DNA of 64,000 bases, from contig OY969916.1 of the NCBI GenBank assembly GCA_963704535.1, positions 186,001 to 250,000 of the forward strand, in the 5' to 3' direction. Position numbers and translations under genes: made by a program. The first letter of the stretch is position 1; each line of letters begins with the position of its first letter. The notes below the pieces were generated by a model, which was not told where the DNA came from, made no database searches, and saw only the letters and a program-made list of their open reading frames with translations. Positions 51,638 through 59,846 of the stretch are shown one piece after another. This stretch comes from G963704535 sp963704535. GTDB taxonomy: Bacteria > Chloroflexota > Chloroflexia > Chloroflexales > Roseiflexaceae.

Positions 51638-53160
51638 CGCCGTTGATGCGATCAACATGACATTGATAGGTGGTGTGACAGCAAATCCCCTGCTCGTACG
51701 CGAATGATACCCCGTCGTCTTCGTAGAGCATGCCTTCGGCCGCGCCATCCTCGTCGGGGTAGATATCCACCGTCAGGGGAGCGAGCGGGCGCTCGTCGGC
51801 CCACGCCAGGACCGGACCACTGGGTATCACAGCGCCGCCCCGCGCATACAGCGGCATCGGCATCGCGAGGTCGGCTGCGGCCAGCACATGCTGCGGGCCG
51901 GACAGCCGCTTGCCCGAGCGCAGATCGTACCATAGGCCAGTAGGCACATACACCTCGCGGCAGACTTTGCCAGGCCGCAGTATGGGCGCCAGCATCAGGT
52001 CGCGCCCAAGCAGCGCCTGGTCGTGCAGCAGATGCGTGGCCGTGTCAGCCGGGTAGTGGTAGAACAGCGGCCGCAGGATCGGCGCACCGCTGCGCGTGGC
52101 CTCCTCGAACAACGTGTACAGGTAGGGCAGCAGGCGGTAGCGCAGCTCGATCACCCGCCGGCTGATCTGCTCGACCTCCTCGCCCCAGGCCCACGGCTCA
52201 TTCGACGCACAGCCTTTCGCCGAGCTTGCCCGCGCGAAAGGATACAGCACACCCAGTTGCATCCAGCGCGCGAATAGCTCGGGACTGAGGTAGATCACAT
52301 CACACGGGATACAGTGCCGCCGGAACTCCGCAGCCAGCTCACGCACGACTGCATCCGACTCGTAGCTCCAGCGCGACTGCTGGTAGCCCAGCGCCCACTT
52401 GGGCGGCAGCGGCATCCGCCCGGTCAGCTCGGTGTAGCGCGCCACCACCTGCGCCGGCTCAGGTCCGTAGATCAAATAGTAGTCCAGCTCGCCGCCCGCG
52501 ACCTCCATCCACCATGTTCCCTGCCGAACAGCAGTGAAGTCGAACGCGGTGCGGAAGGTGTTGTTGAGGAACACGCCGTAGCAGCGCCCAGTGCCGTCGA
52601 GCGCCAGGAAGAAGGGGATCGCCTGGTAGAGCGCGTCGGTGCCCGGCCCCTGGTGGGCATATTCGTCGGTGGTCCAGCAGGTGTAGCGCCGCCCGCGTTT
52701 GTCGAGCAGGCCGGTGCGCTCGCCGAAGCCATAGTAGTGCTCGTCAGCCGGCATGCGCTTGAACCAGGCAGCGCTGCCGTCCTCGCTGTCCCAGCCTGGC
52801 CCACCGTCCTCGCCATCATCCAGCACCACCCGCCTATGCTCACGCTCCTGGACGCGCACGCGCCCGCCCTGCCGCCCGATCTCGACGCGCAGGCGATCCG
52901 TTACGACCGTGACTTGCTCCGGCGTCTCAGCGCTCGAAAAACGAGCGGGCGGATAGGCATCGTCAGCTCCGCCACAGAAAACGGGGCAGCCGCAACTCGT
53001 GTGCCGCGACCGCAGGAAATACGTCCCCTGAGAGACCACAATCGCCTCGGCACGGCATACCTCCTGCTCAGGGCTGTCTACGCTGCTTCGGTTGGCTGCG
53101 TGCCAGCAGCCCGCCGACGGCGCAATGAGGATGGCGATAGAGGATCCAATAGGAGCCGGT

Positions 53161-55598
53161 ATGGAAGACACGCCTCAATTCCCTCGCTCGGTTCTGGCAG
53201 AGCTGCCCCAACCCTGCGGCCCGATCCGCTCGACGGGCGAAGACCTGGCGCAGAAACGGTATGCCGTCGCCGGCGATCACGCCTATAGCATTGGTACACT
53301 GGATGGTGGCTTCCCACCGATCGGCACGCGCATCCGTGGTGAGATGGGCGGTGTCTGGGCGCAGCCGATCAAGCTGCTGCAAGGTTTCTGGTTCGCGCTC
53401 AACGCCGATTGGCTGCCCCCAGCGACGCGCTTTACCAGTGGCGCCGGCTACATTCAGATGCAGCTCCCCACGCTTGCCGGCATCGCTATCACCCGCACCG
53501 AGTTCGTGCCGGACGGTCTGGCCGCGCTGGTGGTCGCCCTGACGCTCCAGAACGAAGCGGCGCACGACCAGCGCGTCGCATTGAAACTAGCCGTCCGCAG
53601 CCAACTGATGAGCGCCTACCCCTGGAACAACACCACCCCAAGCGCGGATGAACTCAATGGCAAGGATACAGCGGCCTATGACCCCGCGGCCGGCACGCTC
53701 ACCTTCCACACGCCTGGTCGCCACTGGTGCGCGATCGTGGGCGCATCGGAGCGGCCATCTCACGGCGCAGCCGATGACGACAGTTGGGGTCAGTCCCCGA
53801 AGCGCAGCGCGACAGCTACAGCCAGGCCAAATGGGGCGCCGGCGCCAGGCTGCGCTGGGACATCGACCTGGCCGCCGGCGAGGAACACACGCTCTGGCTG
53901 GTCGTAGCCGGCTCACATACTGCTCACCAGGAGGCGCAGGAGACCCTGCGTCTCGTGCTGGCCGATCCGGCAAGCCTGCTGCGCGCCAAACTCCTCTCGC
54001 GCGCCGAGTTGCTCGCACAGGTACAGCTTGACCTGCCCGACCCCCACCTGATGGCGGCACTGGAATGGGCCACAATGAATATGGCCGATCTGCGCCGCAC
54101 CGTGACCGACGTCCAGATTCGCGATGTGGATCGAGGCAAAGCCTACCCGCCACCGATCGCGACCTTGTCCAGGCTCAGCGGCATCGGCGATGGCTTCCCG
54201 GACTACCCAAGCTTCTTTGGCACCGGCAGCGGCTATATCATGTACCCGCTGGCTGCCTCGGGCATGTGGGAGACCGCCATGGAGCACCTGCGCCTGCTCC
54301 GCGATGTCTCGCGCGCGCTCAACGGCAGCACCGGCAAAGTTGTCCACGAGATCATCTGCGACGGTTCAGTCTACTTCGGCAATAACGCCGCCCGTGGTGA
54401 CACCAACGAGACCGCGTTGTTCGCCACGGCGACCGATCTGCTCTGGCGCTGGTCGGGCGACGACTCGTTCCGCGACGAGATGTACGATTTCATCCTCGAC
54501 GGGATGCGCTACATTACGACCGAGATCGATACCGATGGCGACCTGTGGCCGGAAGGCGACGGCATCGCCGAGCGCCCAGGGATGGGTTCGGAGCAGATCG
54601 ACGTCGCGACCGACACCTGGCAGGCGTTGCGCGCGCTCACTCGCATGGCCGAGGGCCGCGGCGACGCGGCGACCGCCGCCTGGGCCAGGCAGAAAGCCAC
54701 CGCGATGGAGGCGGCCTTTGACGAGGCCTGGTGGGTGCCGGCCAAGTCGCTCTACGCCGACTCGCTGTGCCAGGCGGACGATGTCGTCTCAGAGCATGAG
54801 CGGGAGGAAAAGGGATGGAAGAATGTCTGTGTTGAGCCGGATCAGCAGCTTCAACAGGGCATTTGGATCACGGTCATACCCATGGAGACAACACTGGCGC
54901 CGGCCGAGCGCGCCCACGCCGCACTCGACACACTCGAGACGCCAGCCTACAGTGACGCAGGTCGCCTGTACCTGGTGGGCGAGGGCGGCGGCCCGGATGG
55001 CAAGGCGGTGAAGAAATGCTGGACGGTGATGGCTGGGGTGATGGCGCTAGCCGAGGCGAACTACGGGCGCCTCGGCGCGCAGCAGGCGCTCGGCTATATG
55101 CGGGCCATCGCGGCGCTGATCGACCTGGAGCAGCCGGGAGCGCTGCCGGAGGTCGCGCCCAGCCCCGACTACGACCCGTTCATCGACCTCACCGAGCGCA
55201 TGATGTTCATGCAGGCTTGGGCGACCTATGGCATTAGCTGGACAATCGTCCGCTGTCTACTGGGCGTGGATGCCCATATCCCAGGGGGGCGGCTGTCGGT
55301 CATTCCACAGATACCGCCGGCCTGGCCCGGCCTTGCAGCGCGACGCCTGCGGATGGGCACAGGCAGCATTGCCGTGGCAACCGAGCGGGACGGTCAGTGC
55401 TTCCGCACCAGCGTGGAGGCGCCGAGCGGCTGGCAGTTGACGATCGGCCACACGCTGCCGAGAGGGCTAGAGATCGGAGCGGTCACACTTGACGGTGCGC
55501 CGGCCGAATATGAGGTCGTCGATACGATTCGCGGGCGCGAGGTCCGCGTAGAGATCACCACCGAATTGACCGATACGTTGGTCGTGAACGCGCGCTGA
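53161..55598 (+). pseudogene. Six-hairpin glycosidase (amylo-alpha-1,6-glucosidase / GH15-like), frameshifted
   Basis: ATG 53161 follows AGGAG. Frame one gives an N-terminal sandwich (YSIGTLDGGFPPIGTRIRGEMGGVWAQPIKLL). One base is missing in the GGGG run at 53786-53789; frame two then gives SVPEAQRDSYSQAKWG and an (alpha/alpha)6 domain through 55598. Glucosidase-like features include DGFPDYPSFFGTGSGYIMYPLAASGMWETAMEHL, DTNETALFATATDLLW, TDGDLWPEGDGIAERPG and a C-terminal sandwich. Rejoined, the length is about 812 residues. A debranching or glycoside hydrolase role fits the GH31 remnant beside it. It could be a homopolymer sequencing error. Confidence 0.8.
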
Positions 55599-55599
55599 G

Positions 55600-55655
55600 A
55601 GACTGTCTGAAAAGGGGAAGCTTGAGGGGACAGTCCCTCAAGAACCCCCTTTCTA
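55600..55655. repeat. Dispersed palindromic repeat after the glycosidase gene
   Basis: GACTGTCTGAAAAGGGGAAG, CTTGAGGGG-ACAGT-CCCTCAAG and AACCCCCTTT. It lies between convergent stops. Confidence 0.7.
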
Positions 55656-55668
55656 CTACTGACATCGA

Positions 55669-56661
55669 TCAGACTGCTCGCTCCTGGGCTTCCGGGGCAG
55701 GGGCTATGCGGAAGTACGGCAGGATCTCGCGCTCGTAGAAGCGGAAGAAGCCCTCCTGCTCCGGCCCGACCTGGTAGATATGCAGATGATCGTAGCCGGC
55801 GTCGATGAACTTCTGGATCGCCGCGATATGCCGCTCAGGGTCGGGACCGCATGCGATCACTTGGGCGACCTGCTCCTCAGTGACCATGCCGACGGCCTGC
55901 TCGAACATCTTGGGCGTCGCCAGCTCCTGGCCCAGTTGTCCTTGCAACGCGACGTTCGGGCAGATCGTGTGCGCGGTGCGCCTGGCGGCGGCTTCGTCCT
56001 CGGCCCAGCAGACATTGACCTGGGCGTAGCGCGGCTTGCCCGCGCCGCCCGCCGCCGTAAACGTCTCGACCACCTGAGCGTCGGTCGCGTAGTTGATCAA
56101 CCCATCTCCGATTCGCCCGGCCGCCTCAGCGGCACGCGGGCCGGCTGCGGCGACGATGATCGGCGGCGCCTCTTCGGGCAGCGTGTAGAGGCGTGCATGT
56201 TCGACGGTGTAGTAACTGCCGTGATGGCTATGCGTGCCACCCTGCCAGAGCAGGCGGATGATCGCGACGGCCTCCTCCAGCATCGCCAGCCGGACGGCCT
56301 GGGGCGGCCAGCGATGGCCGACGATATGCTCGTTCAGGTTCTCGCCGGTTCCTACGCCGAGCATGAAGCGGCCCGGCATCATCGCGGCAGCAGTGGCGGT
56401 TGCCTGGGCAATAATCGCCGGATGATAGCGGATGATCGGGCAGGTCACACCGGTGCCCAACCGCAGCCGCTCAGTCGCCTGAGCGATCGCGCCGATCACG
56501 CTCCACACAAATGCGCTCTGGCCCTGCTTCTCGATCCAGGGGTGGTAGTGGTCCGAAATCATGGCATAGGCGAAGCCGAACTCCTCCGCCTGCTGCGCAT
56601 AGCGCACCAGGTCAAGTGGGGGATGCTCTTCGCACGACAGCGAGTAGCCGATCTCGATCAT
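55669..56661 (-). CDS. F420-dependent LLM-class oxidoreductase (FGD-like)
   Basis: In this 330-residue luciferase-like TIM barrel, ISDHYHPWIEKQGQSAFVWSVIGAIAQAT near the N-terminus and GTGVTCPIIRYHPAIIAQATAT at about 70-91 are typical of the F420-dependent glucose-6-phosphate dehydrogenase-related subgroup. GVGTGENLNEHIVG and AAAGPRAAEAAGRIGDGLI follow. It probably transfers hydride between a substrate and F420; the substrate need not be glucose-6-phosphate. It fits with the Ddn-like gene at 5342-5761 in implying F420 production by the host. Confidence 0.9.
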   Translation of the reverse strand: MIEIGYSLSCEEHPPLDLVRYAQQAEEFGFAYAMISDHYHPWIEKQGQSAFVWSVIGAIAQATERLRLGTGVTCPIIRYHPAIIAQATATAAAMMPGRFMLGVGTGENLNEHIVGHRWPPQAVRLAMLEEAVAIIRLLWQGGTHSHHGSYYTVEHARLYTLPEEAPPIIVAAAGPRAAEAAGRIGDGLINYATDAQVVETFTAAGGAGKPRYAQVNVCWAEDEAAARRTAHTICPNVALQGQLGQELATPKMFEQAVGMVTEEQVAQVIACGPDPERHIAAIQKFIDAGYDHLHIYQVGPEQEGFFRFYEREILPYFRIAPAPEAQERAV

Positions 56662-56941
56662 AGGATGGTGCTCCTTGGTTCTGTGGCGGACATCGGCGTG
56701 GATTGAAGAGATGGGTGCGGTTCCAGTCGGTGAGCTATCCGCCGAGCAAGTTGTATACCAGAAAGCACATCAAATCGCCTGGCCGCCGATCAGAATCAAG
56801 CACATCGAAATCAACGGCCGATCTACTTCACATTCATCCCTGATCGCTTGCGTCCATTGTATACATTTGCGCCGGTTGGTAGAGATGTACGACTCTTTCG
56901 TGTCACAGGCCATTATGATGCTCTCAGCTCCTCGCATTGAC

Positions 56942-57072
56942 GGTATATAACAATCCCATGTGATTTGTAAACCTGTCAGGTGCGCCCTGAACTGCTTTCC
57001 GCACTGCAATGCCTCTCAGGGCGCACCTGACAGGTTTGGTGGTCAATATCTCAGTCAGGATTGCTATATACC
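56942..57072. repeat. 131-bp nested inverted-repeat element (MITE-like)
   Basis: Outer arms GGTATATAACAATCC (56942-56956) and GGATTGCTATATACC (57058-57072) pair at 14 of 15 positions. Inner arms AAACCTGTCAGGTGCGCCCT... (56969-56990) and its exact 22-bp complement (57016-57037) enclose a 25-base loop. The element is non-coding. The rest of 56662-57200 holds no gene I can support. Confidence 0.7.
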
Positions 57073-57200
57073 CATAGCGATGTGACTACTGCTTCTGGGA
57101 CAGCAGTTTGCGTCATGCTTCAGACCGTCTCCAGGATTATGGTCCACTTTTTGCTTTAGGGACGATATATAGGCCCCGTTGTTGTACTTGGGAGGTCGCC

Positions 57201-57434
57201 ATGATGCATCACGCAACCCCAAGTCCGCGTCCCGGCATTATAGAGGCCATTCCTGGCAGCCGGGTGATTCAGTTCTATGCTGATAGCAATGACGCTGCGG
57301 CACATTTGAGGCAGTACGGGCAACTCATTCTTGGCGTGGACGACAAGGGACCGCATGTCCTGCGCGTTGACGCTGGACATGATTTCGCAACCATGATTGA
57401 TGTCGTACGGACCTGGCTTCAATCCCAGAGATAG
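57201..57434 (+). CDS. Small hypothetical protein, 77 aa
   Basis: ATG 57201 has GGGAGGT at 57190-57196. The product is soluble (GSRVIQFYADSNDAAAHLRQYGQLILGVDDKGPHVLRVDA in overlapping parts) with a mixed alpha/beta look and ends VVRTWLQSQR. No family is recognised. A strong hairpin terminator follows 28 bp after the stop, supporting a real transcript. Confidence 0.6.
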   Translation: MMHHATPSPRPGIIEAIPGSRVIQFYADSNDAAAHLRQYGQLILGVDDKGPHVLRVDAGHDFATMIDVVRTWLQSQR

Positions 57435-57462
57435 GACTGAGAAACGCGGCATAATGGCAAGG

Positions 57463-57495
57463 GAGAAGCCCCAGCGGGATGTGCTGGGGCTTCTC
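57463..57495 (+). terminator. Terminator of the 77-aa gene
   Basis: GAGAAGCCCCAGC-GGGATGT-GCTGGGGCTTCTC, a 13-bp perfect stem followed by TATTCCTCT. Confidence 0.75.
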
Positions 57496-57542
57496 TATTC
57501 CTCTGTGCCGTGGCAGCAGTTGAGCACCAGCTAGTCAACACG

Positions 57543-57577
57543 AACGACGAGGGCGGTGAAGCCCTCGTCGTTCTTTT
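57543..57577 (+). terminator. Second intrinsic terminator, possibly bidirectional
   Basis: AACGACGAGGGC-GGTGAA-GCCCTCGTCGTT followed by CTTTTT. It stands between the 77-aa gene and the convergent KGG-protein gene; on the minus strand it could also end the KGG transcript. Confidence 0.8.
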
Positions 57578-57609
57578 TGCGCGTAGACCTGGTGGTCTAC
57601 CTCTTCGCC

Positions 57610-58200
57610 TTAACTACCCCGGCCGCCGCGCTCGCCGCCTTGGCCCCCACGACCACCACCCTGCGAGCCACCCTGGCCGCCCTGCGAGCCGCCCTGGCCG
57701 CCGCGCTCGCCGCCCTGGCCCCCGCGGCCACCACCCTGCGACTGCTCGGCACGCGCCTCGCCACCCTTGCGGCCGGCCTCGCGCGCTTCTTCGGAGGTGA
57801 ACTCGTGAGCCGTACCCTTCTCATGGGCCGCTTGGCCGCCCTTGCTGGCAATCTCACGCTGCTTCTCCTCGTCCATCGCGGCGAAACCGCGCTCACCACC
57901 CTGGGAACCACTCTGGCCGCCTGACGAGCCGCCCTGGCCCCCACCGGAACCACCCTGGTCGCCTGACGAGCCGCCCTGGCCCCCGCCGGAACCACTCTGG
58001 CTGCCTGACGAGCCGCCCTGGCCCCCGCCGGAACCACCCCGGCCGCCTTGCGAGCCGCCCTGGTCCCCACTACCACCGCCCTTCAACTGCTCGGCACGCG
58101 CCTCACCACCTTTGCGGGCGATCTCACGCTGCTTCTCTTCGTCCATCGCAGCGAAACCACGCTCCTCTTGCCCCTTCGATCGATCTCGATTCTCAGACAT
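57610..58200 (-). CDS. Gly-rich KGG-repeat stress protein
   Basis: The start MSENRDRSKG at 58200 has GGAGGCAAC upstream. The 196-residue protein carries three KGG motifs: GFAAMDEEKQREIARKGGEA (about 14-33), a near-identical block at about 107-126, and EEAREAGRKGGEA (about 140-152). They match the stress-induced acidophilic repeat (KGG/YciG-like). Between and after them lie long GGxGGS and GGQ runs, encoded by GC-rich near-tandem DNA that probably expands and shrinks by slippage. It is likely cytoplasmic, with a role in desiccation or general stress inferred from the family. Confidence 0.85.
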   Translation of the reverse strand: MSENRDRSKGQEERGFAAMDEEKQREIARKGGEARAEQLKGGGSGDQGGSQGGRGGSGGGQGGSSGSQSGSGGGQGGSSGDQGGSGGGQGGSSGGQSGSQGGERGFAAMDEEKQREIASKGGQAAHEKGTAHEFTSEEAREAGRKGGEARAEQSQGGGRGGQGGERGGQGGSQGGQGGSQGGGRGGQGGERGGRGS

Positions 58201-58402
58201 TGTTGCCTCCTTCTTCTCCGCACCCCTTCGGTGCGCTAGGCCATCCAGAAACCATATCTGGAGTGGACGAGCAATCATAATTACAATTGCCGTGCCACGT
58301 GGCGCAGAAAAATGTTCAAAATCATCCCTTTTTGCCCTAGCTCATGCTTAGGCAGGTTTCGGCTGACACCATTTCCTTTACAATGTCAGTGGGAGAAGCC
58401 TG

Positions 58403-58432
58403 ATAGGGCTGCCCTCAAACGCCCTATTTTTT
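58403..58432 (+). terminator. Weak hairpin with T run in a gene-free stretch (58201-58617)
   Basis: ATAGGGC (58403-58409) and GCCCTAT (58421-58427) flank an 11-base loop and are followed by TTTTT. No gene ends just upstream on that strand. The remaining 58201-58617 also has a C/G-rich degenerate palindrome near 58530-58590 and nothing else. Confidence 0.35.
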
Positions 58433-58617
58433 CCAGAACTGTAAAGCTCCCAAAATCTTGTCTTACGTCAGTTGTATTGCCTGGTCACTATAGATCTTCA
58501 GAAAATGATCTGGGCAGCTTACGACGGGTTGGGGTGGGGTTTAAGGGGAGCGCTGCCCTCCCCTTGCCCCTCCCTTCCCAGTTCTTTTTCTGAAAGACTA
58601 TAGCTCCGATTGTTTGC

Positions 58618-59697
58618 CTAGCTGCGATAGCGCGCCAGCGCTGTCTGGTCGAAACGCATGCCCGTGCCGGGTGTCTCTGTCGGGCGGACATGGCCGTTGA
58701 CGAGCTGTTGTGGCTCCTCGAGATACGGATCAAGTGCAAAGGCGTGCTTCTCCAAGTAGACCGCATTCTTGGAGGCGCACAACAGGTGCGCGCTCAGCTC
58801 ATCGGTATAGTGGCTGCTGGTCCTGAGGCCGGCGGCGTCGGCCATGCGCAGCGCCTGTAGCGATGCGGTGATGCCGCCGTTCGTCACCGGGTCGATTTGC
58901 AGCACCTCGACCGCCTGCGCCTCGACGTAGCGCTGAAATTCATATGGCGAGTGCAGGCTCTCGCCGATCGCGATCGGCGTCGCCAGCTCACGCACCAGCC
59001 GCGCATGGCCGGCGACATCTTCCGGTATGGTTGGCTCCTCGTACCAGTACAGCCCGAACTGTTCGAGCCGGCGCCCGCGCTCGAGTGCCTCGTCGGCGCT
59101 CCAGGTCATGTTCGCGTCGAGCATCAAGTCGACATGATCGCCGATGAGTTTGCGCACGGCAGCGACGCGCTGCTCGTCCTCGTGCGGGTCGCTCCGGCCG
59201 ACCTTGACCTTCACGCCTGGGAAGCCGCGTGCCATGAACCCCTCGATTTGGGCCAGCAGCGCGTCCAGCGGCTTTGGCAGATCGACACCCGATCCGTAGG
59301 CTGGGATGGCGCGCGCCTGGGCGCCGCACAGTGCATACAGCGGCCGCTGCTCGCGCAGGCCGCGCAGATCCCATAGCGCTATATCAACGGCAGCGACCGC
59401 GAACGCCGCCAGCCCACCGCGGCCGACATACAGCAGGCGCTGCCACATCAGCTGCCACAGCCCCTCGATATTGCTTGCGTCTCGCCCGAGCAGCAGCGGC
59501 TTGAGGTCGTGCTCGATCAGCGCCTGTATCGCGCGCCCGCCGCGACCAATCGTGTAGCTATAGCCGTGGCCGGTCAGGCCGCCCGCCTGTAGTGCCAGCG
59601 TGATCAGCTCCTCCGAGTCGATCGCGCCGTGGCCGGCGTCGCCCATCGGCTCAAGTGGCAGGCGGTAGTAGGCGGTTTCAATCTGTTCAATCTTCAT
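58618..59697 (-). CDS. Enolase-superfamily enzyme (mandelate racemase / muconate-lactonizing group)
   Basis: The 359-residue protein has a capping domain of about 1-120, then a barrel with VKVKVGRS (KxK catalytic pair, about 165), metal ligands in MLDANMTW, YEEPTIPED and IGESLHSP, and His in RTSSHYTDELSAHL, the MR-type His. This set supports proton abstraction from sugar acids or related carboxylates; dehydratase or racemase activity cannot be separated. Neighbouring sugar genes favour an acid-sugar dehydratase. Confidence 0.88.
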   Translation of the reverse strand: MKIEQIETAYYRLPLEPMGDAGHGAIDSEELITLALQAGGLTGHGYSYTIGRGGRAIQALIEHDLKPLLLGRDASNIEGLWQLMWQRLLYVGRGGLAAFAVAAVDIALWDLRGLREQRPLYALCGAQARAIPAYGSGVDLPKPLDALLAQIEGFMARGFPGVKVKVGRSDPHEDEQRVAAVRKLIGDHVDLMLDANMTWSADEALERGRRLEQFGLYWYEEPTIPEDVAGHARLVRELATPIAIGESLHSPYEFQRYVEAQAVEVLQIDPVTNGGITASLQALRMADAAGLRTSSHYTDELSAHLLCASKNAVYLEKHAFALDPYLEEPQQLVNGHVRPTETPGTGMRFDQTALARYRS

Positions 59698-59720
59698 CCG
59701 TAAACTCCCTTTTCCTCATC

Positions 59721-59827
59721 TAAGAGATTGTCTGAAAAGGTTGATTTGTCACTCGTTGTCCTTGATGGAAAAGGGGTTCTTGAGGGGCTTCCCCCTCAAA
59801 CTCCTCCTTTTCAGACAGCTTCTAACA
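59721..59827. repeat. Dispersed palindromic repeat, full-length copy
   Basis: Outer arms AGATTGTCTGAAAAGG and CCTTTTCAGACAGCTTC, with inner TTGAGGGG-CTT-CCCCCTCAA. It lies between the enolase-superfamily and GMC genes. Confidence 0.75.
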
Positions 59828-59846
59828 ATCAGCCAGCGCCAGCAAT

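Larger units (their letters stand above)
50778..53090 (-). pseudogene. Glycoside hydrolase family 31 gene, catalytic core deleted and IS-interrupted
   Basis: The 5' part (from about 53000 leftward) encodes the GH31 N-terminal sandwich (PEQVTVVTDRLRVEIG, FGERTGLLDKRGRRYTCW) and the barrel start (WALGYQQSRWSYES). At about 52285 the sequence jumps from CDVIYL directly to SPELFARWMQLGVLYPF, so roughly 200 residues with the catalytic WNDMNEP-type nucleophile segment and acid/base Asp are missing, in frame. The barrel end and C-terminal domain run to about 51625, where an ISAzo13-like fragment intervenes. The tail resumes at 50887 (PAARSVVIQLHG) and stops at 50778. The 5' end also looks incomplete. 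It cannot be an active glucosidase. Confidence 0.8.

Noticed and set aside
56711..56950. Small gene in the 56.7-57.0 kb gap
   Set aside because: No ribosome site, no family, and frames on both strands are equally poor.
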